DNA of 64,000 nt, taken from assembly GCA_963920525.1 (NCBI GenBank), contig OY986435.1:98536115-98600114 (forward strand), written 5' to 3'. The notes beneath the pieces were generated by a model. It saw only the letters and a list, made by a program, of their open reading frames with translations, did not search any database and was not told the DNA's origin. A program made the position numbers and the translations under genes. Below are positions 11,301 through 23,418 of the stretch, piece after piece. The stretch is from Dichetophora obliterata (Eukaryota; Arthropoda; Insecta; Diptera; Sciomyzidae). Position 1 is the first letter of the stretch. Each line of letters starts with the position of its first letter.

Positions 11301-12226
11301 CTTCATACAGTTTCATATAAATCTGCTCAAAGTCCACATAGTGACGGCAGGCAGACCAAAGCAGATACAGCGAGAAAAGTCGTTTGTCCTGGTTTCTCGC
11401 AGCTGATTTTGCGTGTTGGTCTAATTTTTGTTAAAATTTGATGGACAATTTTTTTAAACGCAGTTTTAACGCAAGGAAAAATTTATATTAGATTCATTTT
11501 ATGTTATATTTATTATTTTTTCGTTGGACAAAACACACTCGCAAACATAATAAGCATCAACACACGTGTATATATGATGATAAACACATAAAAACAACAG
11601 TATGCAAACAACATAGCAACGAGTGTGAAGATTGTTTTTGTTCTTGTGCATCTATGTTGTTGTTCGTGATAAATTTTGCATAACTGAAACAGCGAAAATT
11701 ATGGGTTGATGAAATTACCAATTGTTGGACATGTAAAATATGTAGATGAAAAATAATCCTTCTTTTAATGCGTTGTTGTTCGCATTTAATACACATTTTG
11801 AGGAATCCGAACTCAAAGGACTGTTTTGATTTTGTTTTCATCAACTTTTGAGTGAAAAAAGAATCAAAACAAAAAAAAAAACAGCAACAACAGAATAGAT
11901 TCGTCGGATCTCGTTTGCCAGAGCTGTAAAATAATGCATTCAATTTGGTTTTATAAACAAAAAAGTGAATCAGTGAATAACGAAATAAGAATGCAATATA
12001 TGAATGCAAAATTGATTTATAAATAAAATTTTCAATTCACATTCAGTTTTAAAAAAAATTAATAATTATTCATTGCAAGTATTCATTTTCAGGGTCAGGG
12101 TTCGGACTTGAAAATTTGTAAATCGCAGTAAATTTAGAAAAAAACGCAGTAAAACTATTTTTTTCGCAGTAGTGTTTTTGCTTTTTCTTTATTTACAATC
12201 ATGTACTTACATTGACTACTAATGTA

Positions 12227-12956
12227 TCGTTACCAAAATGCGCAAAGGCCCCAAACGACAATTTTTTCAAAATGGGTTTTTTTTCAAATTCTGATAGCCT
12301 ATACTAAAATACACATACGCACAAAATTGTATGTTCCTAAAGTGAAAAACAACGTTTTTATAGCCAAAACACAAAAGCCCTGGCTCCATGTAGTGAAATC
12401 CTTTTATGCGCAAAATCTCTAACTAACACATATATCTTGCATATGCTTTTCTAGTAGGCGACGATTTTGTGTTTAAAAGTTTTGACGAGATCGAGATCGT
12501 GTTTGGATATTAAATAAAATAGATTCGGGTGAAGAAAAATCACCCACAAGAAAAAGAACCCGATCCTTTGCATGCAAAACAACATCCTTTATTTCAGAAA
12601 AAGTATGACCATCTCCAAGAACTCAAAAAGTTATTGCCTTATGATTGTCAAAGCTTTTAAAAAATGTACCATTTTTACCATGTGCGAAGAAATAAGCCTT
12701 ATTTCTCATACAGTAGCAAAAAGCCCTAACCATCATTTTATTCACGAAATTGATTGCACAAAAGCCCTAAGTGACTGAGTTTTGAGACAAATTAACGAAA
12801 AAAAAAATTTTCTCTAGGATCACATTAAACCATCTATTTGTACCTAAACTACTAAAAAAAAACTACAAAATGGTTTTTTTTAAATTACAGTGTTTATTGC
12901 TTCTCCTGTAAAATTTTAAAAATGTCGTTTAGGACCTTTGTGCATTTTGGTAACGG
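12227..12956. mobile_element. Nonautonomous TA-flanked element with ~36-bp inverted ends
   Basis: The left end CGTTACCAAAATGCGCAAAG (from 12228) matches the reverse complement of the right end (to 12956) over about 36 bp with only three substitutions, continuing through 'aaacgaca'. TA dinucleotides flank both ends (12225-12226 and 12957-12958), as expected for the Tc1/mariner superfamily. There is no transposase; the two short plus-strand frames inside lack domains. Confidence 0.65.
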
Positions 12957-12995
12957 TATGTACATTTTATACTAATAACATAATGTACACTTAAA

Positions 12996-13881
12996 TCTAA
13001 TAGATAAAAATCTCGTGTCACGGTGTTTGAGGCAGATCTCCTCCGAAACGGTTCGACCGATTTTCATGGAATTTTGTATGTGTATTTGGTAGGTATGAGA
13101 ATAGGTCGTAAAGTATATTTCACCCTCCTACCCCCAGTGGGAGTTGCACCTTCCATACAACCCAAATTTGCGATATCGAATATCTTTGGAGTTATAAGCC
13201 ACTTAGCCTCGGAATTCGGTATTCGACCACAATTTGTACGTGCCGCTTCGCTGAAAACATTTTATGGGAGTTGGACAAGGGAGCGTGGCACCTCCCATAC
13301 AACCGAAATCTGCAATATCGAATAGCTTTGGAGTCATAGGCCGTACAGCCTCGGAATTCGGTTTTCGACCACAATTTACACGTGCTGTTTTACTGATAAC
13401 ATTTTATGGGCGTTGGACAAGGGAGCGTGGCACCTCTCATACAACCCAAATTTGAGATTTTGAATAGCTTTTGCGTTATAATTCGTACAGCCTCGGAATT
13501 CAGTATTCGACGAAAATTTACACGTACTGTTTTACTGATAACATTTTATGGGCGTTTGTAAAGGGGTGTGGCACCTCCCATACAACCAAAATTTGAGATT
13601 TTTAATAGCTTTTGAGTTATAGTTCGCACAGCCTCGGAATAAAGTATTCGAACTCAATTTACACGTGTCCTTTTACTAATAACATTTTATGGGCGTTGGT
13701 AAAGGGGGCGTGGAACCTTCGATACAACCCAAATTTGAGATATCGAATAGCTTTAAAGTTATAGGTCGCACAGCCTCGGAATTCAGTATTCGAACTCAAT
13801 TTACACATGCAGGTTCACTGATAACATTTTATGGAAGTTTGGCAACGGGGGCGTGGCAGCAATGCGCCGGGTTTCAGCTAG
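12996..13881. mobile_element. Helitron-like nonautonomous element with tandem repeats
   Basis: It starts with TC just after an A (12995) and ends with CTAG just before a T (13882), which fits Helitron ends (5'-TC, CTRR-3', insertion between A and T). The left part carries 'tctcgtgtcacggtgtttg' and 'cctccgaaacggttcgaccg', sequences typical of insect Helitron-type ends. The interior is a tandem array of 141-bp units (listed separately). No Rep/helicase is encoded. A strong GC hairpin before the 3' end was not obvious, which lowers confidence. Confidence 0.55.
13141..13860. repeat. Tandem array of ~141-bp units
   Basis: Five units, each with 'ccatacaaccc', 'cagcctcggaattc' and 'acattttatgggcgttgg', repeated at about 13151, 13291, 13432, 13574 and 13716. 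Open frames at 13023-13889 are the translated repeat and not genes. Confidence 0.9.
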
Positions 13882-14270
13882 TTACATAATGAAAAATATG
13901 CAAATACTTGTTGTGTGGCGATATTCGAACACCGCGAATTTCGGCGTTACACAATTCAACTTTAACACACTAACTTAAAGACAACTTCGAACTATATTTG
14001 TACTATTCTTATAACATGAACAAGCTGAAGGCAACGAGCTTACACAGATAAAAAGAGAAAAGGACAGAATTAGTCACAGACATGCAACATATAAAACAAT
14101 GCTTGCTCCCGACATTTTGGCTTCGCAGTGAGAGTTTCTCACATAAACTTACAGTCTAAAAAAAATACTTAAACACTTAAATAGAAAAAAAACCTGTATC
14201 TAATATATAACATTATACTAGAAGAATGTAAGAATTGTTAAATAAACATTAGATGTTTGATATAATAGAA
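13882..14270. other. No feature seen
   Basis: AT-rich noncoding DNA between the Helitron-like element and the LINE remnant. Confidence 0.4.
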
Positions 14271-14274
14271 ATTA

Positions 14275-17200
14275 ATAAAAAAAACAACTATAAATTAATC
14301 TCTGAGAGCCTGGAAAAAATTTTTGGTAACAGAGGAAGGTTAAAGTCCATGTCCACAGGTATCTCTTCATTAATGAGACCAATAGGAGAAAGATAAACAA
14401 AGGAAGACTAGCTGAATGCTTTTTGGTGTTTAAAAATTTCTTTAATGAGGTAATTATCATGATATTGAAGTTTATATACAAATTTTTTTGGAAGAGATAA
14501 AGCATGTTTGCAGAGAGGCTTGATGAATGATGTACTATATATGAATTTATTTGAAAAGCGTTCAGCAAAAGATTCAAAATTTCTATCTACACAAAGTCTA
14601 AGTACTTTTTTTCTAGAACTTCCAACTCTTTAGCAACGCAAGATAAAATAAAAAAAAGAAATTGGGAATGCATAAATCAGAAAAGGACTAATGTTAACTT
14701 TATAAATTAAGGGCCAATTTTTCAGTGGGAGCTTAAACTCTAGTCAAATTAAACGGAGGTTAACTCACCAAAATTGGACGTTTAAGCTTGGCTTAGCCAA
14801 AAAAGAAACACATTATATGATAATTAAGTAAAGTAAAGTAAAGTAATAAAGTTGTAATTGTTTGCTTTCAGGAACCACAAAGGCTTTACATTTTCCTGAG
14901 GCATTTCTCAAGCAGAGAGCTACAGACTTAGATGTGTTAATATTTATTCCCCACAATTTATAAAATTCATCAACTTTTGATAGATGAACTGATACCAATT
15001 CAAGAGCCTTTAGGGGAGACTCTTCATGCGCATGTATCAATGAAGTATCAACATATAATATACCTTTTGGCCAATCAATTCATGTGGGAAATCATGTCAT
15101 AAAAATATTATATGAATGAGGTGCCTGAACTGAACCCTGGGAAACACCGCTCTTAACCTCACCCAATTCAGAAAATCCTTCATTAATTTGTACAGAAAAT
15201 TAGCTTTCATTAAAAAAACTTCGGAGCAGTTTAATAATAAATGGATCAAATCCTAATCTTATCAACTTTAAAATATTTAGCTCTACTGCAACTGTACAAT
15301 TTCTGTACAATCGATTTCTCAAGTTACAAATAACATCATTATGAAATTTTAATAACGCATGCACCGTGGAATAACCTTTTTGAAATCTGAATTGATGGAA
15401 GGGGATGTAATTACTATCCATTGAAATATCCATTATTTTACGCATCACATGTTCAAGTAATTTTTCTAGATTTCAAAGTAAAGATATTGGGGTAAAATTA
15501 TTTAGAATTATTGGGTTTTTTTAATGGAAATTATTTTAGCAATTTTCCAACTATCCGGAAAATAATCAATATTTATGCAATTGTTAAAAATGGTAGTTAA
15601 AAATTTAAAAGCTTCAGAAGGAAATTTTTTAATAAGAAAGTTAGAAATTTTACCAAGACCAAAAGATTTTTGCCCGTTAATATTTTTAACAATTGAACTC
15701 AACTCTTCTACATTAGTAAAATGAAAAGATTCAAAAATTTCATTGTAAATGGTTATTAATTTGTAAAACAAGTGGGAGATTTCTCAACATAGGATAGGAG
15801 ACCCGATCGGATCCTGGGGTTTTACCCTTTGCATTGTGCAAGGCATTATACAATTCAATGTTAGTAATTTTTGATTTGATTTTATAAGCAGATGTTGGGA
15901 TAAAAGTTGGGCTATACTCGGTTCGGAGTACTGTGTTCTTGTTAAAAATAAAATCTGAAAAATTATTGTTATTTGAGAAATTTTACCAAGTCGAAGCGAA
16001 AAGATTAGCTATTTCCTTGTAGGAAGTAATATATTCCCGCCGCAGTGAATGGATTTTATTAATGTTGAGTTCTTTCTACCTGTTAGCACAAGCGCGTCGG
16101 AAGCGAATTTCATCTGGGGGGGCAGTACAAATGGGGGGGCAGTACGAATGGTGGTGCAAAAAAAGTTCACCAAAATTTCTTCACATGAAACATGAAGAAG
16201 AGAGAAAGAAGAGGAAAATATATAATACAAAAATATTATTGTTGTAAAAAAACTGATATTTTGAATAACTTTTCCTTTTAAATTGTTTATCTAGCTAAAA
16301 AAGTGGGGGGGGGGCAACTGCCCACCTTGCCCCCCCGCTTCCGACGCCAATGTGTTAGCATATTAATGTCGGACCAAATTTTCTTGGTACTCGATTTCGG
16401 GTTGATCTTAGATGTTAACTTCTCAAAACTTTCAGCTTTCGCTGCTTTGGCTGCTTTACGAAACAAAGCGTTGGACCCAAATCGTTGTTTTTCTTTTCTG
16501 AGATTATCGAGATTACTATTCCACCAGGGTATGTATAGTGGCTTTAGTAAAAGCCGATTTCGTTTGTGGAATAGCAATATTTACAGCAATTCTAATGATT
16601 TTACCAAATTTGCAGCCTCTTTCGTCGTTTGCATTCAAGATTTTTGCGTCAAATTTGCAGTCGTTTGAAATAGTGTATTTGGCATTATTCTGCTCCCAAA
16701 TTTTTGAAACCTTATCCCAGTTTTCCAAGTCTGTTTGTAGCTTTTGGCTTGGTATTACTTTTTCAAATCGAAGGTTCGATAAAAATTCAATAGTGATCGG
16801 AAAGTGGTCACTGCCATGGAGGTCATTGAGTACGCTTCAAATACATTTAGGAGTAAGTTGTGCGGAACAGAGAGTTAGGTCGATATGAGTGAAGGAGTTG
16901 TGAGTAGAGAAGTGAGTTGCAGTTCCGTCATTTAAAACTGCCAGATTCTCACATAATATTACGTCTTCAATAATTTGTCCTCTTCTGTTACTTTCATTGG
17001 ATCTCCAAGCATTAAATAATATAATTGGATAATGGACTCCAAGCATTAAAATCTCCGGTTATAATATATGGAGTGCGAGTATTATTAATACAAGTAAATA
17101 TTGCCTGAGAGGAAAAAGTTTGCTGGGGGGGAAATGTACATATTAAATATAGTAAAGCTGTTTCCAATATTAAGTTCAACTAGTAAACCCGTGTGGCGTT

Positions 17201-18179
17201 AAAACGTCAAAATCAAACATACTTTGATTTTATTTTAATTCATATATTTATTTTAATAGAATTTTAACTGATCAAAATTTAAATCAAATTATTTTTGGCC
17301 TTTTTGCAATATACGCGGTATTGCATGCGAAACGACGATGTTAGCATATTTAATTTTATACCCAAATTTATTTTAAATATACAGGAGGAAGAATATTTCT
17401 TGATTTCCAGTTGAAAAATGCATGAACAAAAATGTTTCATTACCAGTTTCCAATTTCTTATTAAATTTTTGTGTACATTTTTAAAAATTAAAAAATTTTC
17501 CGACCAACAGTTTTACAAATTTTTGAAGCTCTAGAGAGAAGAATAACGGACCAAGTTTAGAAAACTTTTTTCAACTGTAAGAAATCATATTGAATATATC
17601 AACTCATAGCTGCGAAATTATAAAAGATTATTCGTCAGTATAACAGTTTCATAGCTATTAGCCGATAGGTGGCGCTAAATATCTCACATATTTTAAGGTA
17701 TATGCTGAATTTAAGAAGAGAAAAAGCAACATAATCTTAAACTCGCTCTATCTTAAAAAATATAAATGTTTAAGAAATAAAAAGTCCAGTTTGTACATCT
17801 ACAGGTGTAAACCTATCAAACCATACTAAATTTATTAAGATTGGACTTGTACTTAAAAAGCCGTACGCCGGACAAATTTGCGTTTTCGTAATATATATAA
17901 GATGGCCATGGTAGATATATTTGAATTAATTGTAATAAATTTATATGGAATATGGCTTTTAATTAAAATTCCAATACCTTGTTTGGAGGAGATATTACCC
18001 GAAAGGTTGTGAAAGTAGCCTTTATATTGCTTGGATATTGTAACATTATTCGATTTGAAAGCTAAATGAGTCTCTTGTACAGATATGATATCTGAAACCT
18101 CATCCTTAATAAGTAGTTATAATTCTAGAAAATTGTTTATGTATCCTTTCATGTTCCATTGAACTAATTTTATCGGCAT
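14275..18179 (-). pseudogene. Jockey/I-like LINE ORF2 (endonuclease, RT, C-terminal part), broken
   Basis: Read on the minus strand from an ATG at 18179: MPIKLVQWNMKGYINNF, the usual start of the APE endonuclease; then DIISVQETHLAF with the catalytic-type Glu, and SSKQGIGILI. The endonuclease C-terminus lies at 17046-16837. RT motifs follow: FGLGKISNFLIKKFP and YFPDSWKIAKIISI (15771-15508), QFRFQKGYSTVHALLKFHND (15448-15200), and a degraded YVDD box reading YVDTSLIHA near 15050. The segment that should hold the first catalytic Asp (FDxxW) is deleted near 15285. A C-terminal piece (14620-14275) with RKKVLRLCVDRNF resembles the end of I-like ORF2. Stops and frameshifts abound, and a hAT MITE interrupts it at 16089-16352. 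Confidence 0.8.
16089..16352. mobile_element. 264-bp hAT-type MITE inserted in the LINE
   Basis: A perfect 8-bp target duplication TGTTAGCA flanks it (16081-16088 and 16353-16360), the hAT signature. The ends are inverted: CAAGCGCGTCGGAAGCG on the left; the reverse complement of the right end reads CATTGGCGTCGGAAGCG. G runs follow the left end and C runs precede the right end. It carries no transposase. It lies between the endonuclease and RT parts of the LINE ORF2 and so is younger than that LINE. Confidence 0.85.
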
Positions 18180-18235
18180 ATTTATAAAAAACAAAAATTA
18201 AAATAAGAGTGCAAATATTAATTTTAATTATATTA

Positions 18236-21078
18236 GGGGTATTCACACTGACTTGGGTAGTTGGATATGGGTAGATTGAGTACTTTTGGTTATTGCGAGC
18301 ACCCTAAATTGCAATTGAGTATTTTGTAGTATAGTTTTGGGCAGTGCTGCATGTTTGTTTCATCTCCCCGGCTTATGTAGCTGGCGAGAGATGAGTGACA
18401 GCTGGAAGATGGATGCCACCAAATCATTTTTTGTCATTTTATGTGCGAAAAATTTAGGCCATTAAATGGGAGAGTAACTCTTAGCGTGAACTTCGCAGCA
18501 TCTTATTATTTGCTAGTAATCCAGGGGAAAACGTTTTCCTGTCACATTAGAATTGTCATGCCAATCGGAAAAAAATTTTAATTTTTTGTATATCTGAACT
18601 GGCGACTACGCCCATTTTTGGTTCAGTTTCTGAAAGTAATTATATGCACTAATTTACCAAATTTTACTCTAATACGACCAAAGCCGTCTAAAATATAGCA
18701 TTTTTATTGATTTGTAGGCGGTAAAAGGGGGTTTGGCAAAATTTTCCTAAACTATCTCGGAGGCGAAGCAAATCGACTACCAACTTCTGCGCATTCGGCC
18801 CAGTAGTCACCCTGCAGGACAAAACGTAACTAGTCCGAAAAGTAAAGTAACTTTAAGGTAGTTATTCATGGAGTAACTTTCATTTAGTTGAAAAGTCATC
18901 GAAAAGTAGTGAGTTGAGCGGCCACGAACCATAATTTTATGGTTGTAGTAACGAGCAAAACGAAAGTATCAGTGTTGCATCAATTTGTTTCTCCGTGGCC
19001 AGGGTTGTGGTTTGCTTTAAAAAAACGATACAATAGTATCGGAAGTGTAAACGTAAAATTCCTTTTTATACAAAATTAATGGGAAAAAATGGTTTGGAAA
19101 TATTTGTATAGCGCCTATTTTACATTGAAGTGTTATATCTGTTGAACTTACCCTTAAGATTAGGCTCAACTTTTTTTTAATTGATTGATTTTTATGGTCA
19201 AAATAGGGTTTATTTTGAGACAACGAAGCTCAGTTAATTAAAATAAAATTTCCTTAACTAAGTCGAATTTGTATAAAAAAATCTATTAACAATTCACTAA
19301 TTTCTGGACAAGAGCACACCTTCATTTTATATCGTTAGAAAGGTAATGGAATGTGAAAAAAGTTAAAATAATATTCAATGAAATTTAAAATTTTTTAACA
19401 CACTTTACTAAATATTTATCACTTTTGAACGTTATTGAAGACTTAAAAACTCATTTTTGAAGAACTACGTTTTTTTTTTCAATGGAATATAAATTTATTT
19501 TTTTAACACTTTACTAAATATTTATCACTTTTATGAATTGACTACGTTATTGCAGACTAAAAAACTCATGTTTTAGCATTAAATGTAATAAAATTATTTT
19601 TTTTTTGTTTAATAAAAATTTCCAACTGGTTTCATATAGCCAAATAAAAATCAGTCAGACTAACCAGAAAATATTTTAATGTTGACTTGAAATTTAGTAG
19701 CAACTTTTCTCACATTGTTTTTGTAATTTTTTTTTTAAAAACTACTAAATTTTGAGCCGACTTTAAAATATTTTTTGGTATGGCTAAATATTTTCTATTT
19801 TCACTAGAAGCTAGTTTATAAAAAACCATTTAAAATGTAGTCGTCTTACTCTTCACTGATGAGTAGAATGAAAGTAGTCAGATATAAGCTAATTTTATAT
19901 AGACTGACTTCTAGTTGGTTTTAAAAGGACCATATATATAAACAAGTCAATCTGTCATATCGTAGGTAGTGCGCACTGGTGATTTTGCGGCCATTTCATA
20001 GAGAAAATCACTAGTTATTTTCGAAGAAAATAGTTGACTATACAACCACTGGTGGTTTGTTTTGAAAGTAGTTTGTAATCACCTTAAAGTTAGGTGAAAG
20101 TCCTGCAGGGCAATTTTAATGATTTTTGAAAAAGTGGGCGTTGCTATAGAGCAACCACGACTATTTTTAGTACTGTTCCCAAATGTAACCATACAAACTA
20201 GATTACCAAATTTAAGTCGTATACGACCAAAATCGTCTGAAATACAGTATTTTTATTGATTTGTGGGTTGTAAAAGAGGGCGTGGACACCTATTTTGAAT
20301 ACAGTTTCAGACAGTAACCATACAATCTAAATTACCAAATTTTAGTCTAATACGATCAAAACCGACCGAAATATAGCATTTTTATTGATTTGTGGGCGGT
20401 AAAAGGGGATGTGGCTTTTTTATTAACCGACATATTAACTTTATTAACCGAGATATTAACAGATATTGTAAATTTGGTTGCCTTAGGTGTTACCTTAGGA
20501 GATCTTAAGAGACACCGCACGAACAATTTTATATATATAGAAGGGCGATAAAAGTAGGTGTTGCAAAATTTAAATATCTAGTGACCACCACTTGGTCTCA
20601 TAGCAAATATAAACCAAGTTTCATTATAAAAACATGCACAACTCAGAAATTATAATTTCTGAAAATAAGGCGTATTTATAGTTCGACCACGCCCATTTTT
20701 TAACTGTCGATAGTAGTCATACGAACTAAATTATAAAATTTTAGTCCAATACAACCGAATTCGTCTGAAATATAGCGTTTTTATTAACTTGTGGACGGAA
20801 ATAGGGGGTGTGGCAATATTTTTTCTGTATAATTCGAGGTATTAGCCTTGACAACAAATTTTGTAAATTTGATGCCCTTATGTCAATTATTGCCTTATTT
20901 TTTGCAAAAGGTGGTAACACATGGAAAAAGTACTCAATTCGGCAAGAATACAATCTATCCAAACAAGTCAGGGGGTCAGCTAGAGTAGATTGGTAGATGG
21001 GCTCTTGGGTAGAATGGCACTTTACAAAAACAAAATTTACGGCATTTGCCAATCTACCCAAGTCTGTGTGAATACCCC
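18236..21078. mobile_element. 2.8-kb TA-flanked nonautonomous element between LINE ORF1 and ORF2
   Basis: The inverted ends start GGGGTATTCACACTGACTTG on the left (18236) and match the reverse complement of the right end (21054-21078) at 24 of 25 positions, ending in GGGTAG. TA stands on both sides (18234-18235 and 21079-21080). The interior holds several monomers of the dispersed 'gggcggtaaaagggg' repeat and a further insertion at 18811-20113. No transposase was found. LINE ORF1 remnants resume right of it and ORF2 left of it, so it landed in that LINE. Confidence 0.7.
18811..20113. mobile_element. Foldback-type insertion with CCCTGCAGGAC ends
   Basis: CCTGCAGGAC near 18812 recurs inverted at the right end (GTCCTGCAGGG near 20102-20112), next to 'aactttaagg' motifs at both ends. 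The dispersed repeat 'cattcggcccagtagt' is cut on the left and resumes on the right. A direct duplication of about 70 bp lies inside (19397-19468 and 19503-19575). The target duplication could not be resolved, so the boundaries are approximate. Confidence 0.5.
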
Positions 21079-21109
21079 TATTGTGATGAAGAGTGTAAAA
21101 CACCTCCTT

Positions 21110-21960
21110 TTAGCGAGACGAGCTACAACTCATCTTTACTAATTCGCACATGATTTTCAGATAATGGATTTGAGATGGAGAAATCTTCGTTGCTGGAAAT
21201 AGAGCTATATTAATTTACATTGCTTGTTTGATCATTTGATGTAGTTTTTTGAAAATTTGTTGTCTATTGGTTTTGTGTTTGAAAACTGTTTTTTAATTTA
21301 AATTTTGAGTAAAACATGGTGAGGAGAGACATGGTTCTTTTTTATTTTTGAGTTCTGGTTTGGATTGTTGTTGATTTAAATACGTGTTGTTTGAGTTGAA
21401 GAATGCTTTTGGTGTAGAAGTTGTGAGACTGAGTTGAGTGAAGTTTTGTTGGGAAGAGCGCTACTGCTTGATGCATTAATACTCTCCGTTTCTATTTTCT
21501 TTTGAGCAATGATATGTTCTTTGGGGGCTGAGTTGCTGCTAGTATTATTATTTGGCAAGGAGGGAATGTTATTGGATATTTTTATTGTAGAATAACTGGT
21601 GGTTGTAGTATTTGCGAAGTTAGCTGAGTTAAGATCTACTTATGTTTTTCGCGCATTGAACATTTTTTCTGCGTTTTTATTATAAAAAATTCTCTTTGTT
21701 TTATGTACTTAGTACTTTCTTTGGAAGAGGCAGGGTATTCTGTCGAGCAGTTCGCGCAAAAAGTACGATAACAGGTTTCTGGTGAGTGGGGGGGGGGGGG
21801 GGGTAGATTGCAGTTAACACATACTGGCGAGTTGTTGCAACGTGTGCCAGTGTGTCCAAGCAATCAATTTTGCATTTTAAAATTAAAACTGTACCCCTGC
21901 AAACGACTTCAATACCATAAGTCCAAAAATAATGTTCTAAGGACTAATCATTGCTTTGTG
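21110..21960 (-). pseudogene. LINE ORF1 (Gag-like) remnant with zinc knuckles
   Basis: Minus-strand frames show LGHTGTRCNNSPVCVNC, then HSPETCYRTFCANC, which are Cys/His knuckles of a LINE Gag-like ORF1. A Ser/Asn/Lys-rich tail follows at 21558-21376. It is out of frame at the long C tract (the G run near 21788-21803 on the plus strand). It lies upstream of ORF2 on the same strand, so I read both as one element now split by the 2.8-kb insertion at 18236-21078. Confidence 0.6.
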
Positions 21961-22295
21961 CGTTCTAACACAGCAAAAACTGTGATAGATTCTTCTTTAT
22001 CTTGTTCTTGAAATAGCTTTGAAATATTGTTGTAGTCAACAAGTTTCTTGATTATTTATAATGATTATAAAATAGAGCAACATATGTTTATATATCAAAT
22101 TGGGCATTTATAAAAAAAAAAAACTCAAAACAAACCAAAAATTTTGACAATTTGACAAAATAAAAATATTATTCAAATTCGGTCATAAATGTTGTAACAA
22201 TGGAATGTTTTATCTCTTCGATATAATAAGTATTTTATATTTTGTTAAATATAGATGTTTATACGTAGAAGTTATTGCAATAAAAAATTTGGAAG

Positions 22296-22381
22296 ATGTC
22301 AAATCCAGATGATTGTGTTAAAACCAAGTACAAGAAGTCAAAAATCTTACCTCGTTTTTTGACAACATTAAAAACTTATTG
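22296..22381 (+). CDS. gish: Candidate first coding exon of gish
   Basis: An ATG at 22296 opens 28 codons plus two bases, ending at 22381 before a good donor, GTACGTA. The phase fits the next exon exactly: two bases here plus the T at 22516 make one codon, leading into the glycine-rich segment. The frame is closed upstream by TAA at 22281, so this would be a start exon. The encoded peptide is Lys-rich ([16 protein letters not shown]). The intron would be 134 bp and end in TTTTCAG. I know no homologue of this peptide, and a chance phase match is one in three, so this is a candidate only. The true first exon may lie farther upstream, even outside the window. Confidence 0.3.
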
Positions 22382-22515
22382 GTACGTACGTTCGTAAGTG
22401 CGTTTTGCTGTTTCAAAACTGTATTTTTTCTGCAAACCGAAGAGTTTTCTTTGGACTTTTATTTTTCTTTTTATGTATTGGAAGTAATAATTTTGAATTT
22501 ATTTTTTATTTTCAG

Positions 22516-22730
22516 TGGTGGTGGAACACAAGCTGGTGGATCACAAGCTGGTGCTGGTGGTGGCGGCGGTGGAGGTGGTGGAGCAGCGGGTGCTAGAGGA
22601 GCAAACAGTTCCGCCAATATGTATTCCGCCCGCCAATCAGTGAGCACCTCAACCGGGGTGCTAATGGTCGGTCCAAATTTTCGTGTTGGTAAAAAAATTG
22701 GCTGTGGTAATTTTGGAGAGCTACGGTTAG
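22516..22730 (+). CDS. gish: gish (casein kinase 1 gamma), exon with Gly-rich leader and P-loop
   Basis: Encodes the start of casein kinase 1 gamma, a membrane-associated Ser/Thr kinase; in flies gilgamesh acts in cell migration, planar polarity and Wnt-receptor phosphorylation (family knowledge). The exon follows TTTTCAG and ends before GTAAGT. It enters in phase 2 and leaves in phase 1. First comes a low-complexity Gly/Ala leader ([17 protein letters not shown]) encoded by GGT/GGC repeats; then [20 protein letters not shown], typical of CK1-gamma, and the ATP-binding loop [11 protein letters not shown]. The downstream exon completes the glycine codon and supplies the catalytic lysine. The next exon is 17 kb away across transposon-filled intron. 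Confidence 0.95.
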
Positions 22731-23160
22731 GTAAGTGGGATATAGATTTTTTCTCATTCTCATTTTGTATTTTTCATGAGGACAACAAGCAGACAATGCT
22801 ATTTTTTAAATCTGCAAAATTAAGACCACTTCAAATATTATAGTCCTCATTTAGAACGTTAAAAAATCATTAGTTTTTTATTTCTGCCAGATGATGACTT
22901 CAATTTTCATTTTTATCTGGCTGTAATTTTTTTGAATCAACACAATATATTTCTGGCGTATGATCAGGATGAGGCAATATACTAATAATAAGGATTGGGC
23001 TGAAACGATATGAATGGTACCATGTAAGATTTTTTTTTTTTAGCAAAGAATATAGATTTTTGTAATTCAGGGAATAACCCAAGTCCAACAAAGGTCCTAA
23101 GAGAATATTATAATTTGAAAAAACCCCTTTTTATTAAAATAAATATGCAAATAGCCTAAA
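22731..23160. other. gish intron, no feature seen
   Basis: AT-rich intron sequence between the P-loop exon donor and the Tc1-like element. Confidence 0.5.
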
Positions 23161-23418
23161 TACAGTGGCACATATTCGTTTAAACGCAACATTTTTTTGA
23201 ACATATTTTACCGTTTTTTATCAATTATAAACTTACTCTTTTTCTATCTTTGTTTTAAATAAAGTATTGAAAATGTCTTTTTATCGTATGTTTTTTATTT
23301 AAATATAACAAAATTAATACTTTTAAATGCAAAAAATAAGAAAATAAAGAGAAACTAAGATGCATATTCGTTTAAATGTATTAACATTTTTCTTACTTAT
23401 CCAAACAATTTATGAATT

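Larger units (their letters stand above)
8683..12226. other. Noncoding stretch, no gene recognised
   Basis: No recognisable coding exon. A minus-strand open frame at 11557-12009 (150 codons) is low-complexity (Phe/Cys runs from poly-A/T) and was rejected. A short GTC run (about 9808-9821) and GT run (9921-9936) are simple repeats. A weak promoter candidate (9271-9301) and a GC-richer repeat (11165-11300) are listed separately. Confidence 0.4.

Noticed and set aside
11557..12009. 150-codon open frame on the minus strand
   Set aside because: Low-complexity Phe/Cys/Lys translation of poly-A/T sequence, no domain, no supporting context.
13023..13889. Several open frames over the 141-bp array
   Set aside because: All are translations of the tandem repeat in different frames.
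16303..16668. 121-codon plus-strand frame
   Set aside because: Opposite strand of LINE ORF2 plus the hAT MITE end.
22379..22843. 154-codon open frame running through the P-loop exon
   Set aside because: It starts without ATG, reads through a clear acceptor (TTTTCAG at 22515) and donor (GTAAGT at 22731); only 22516-22730 is exon.
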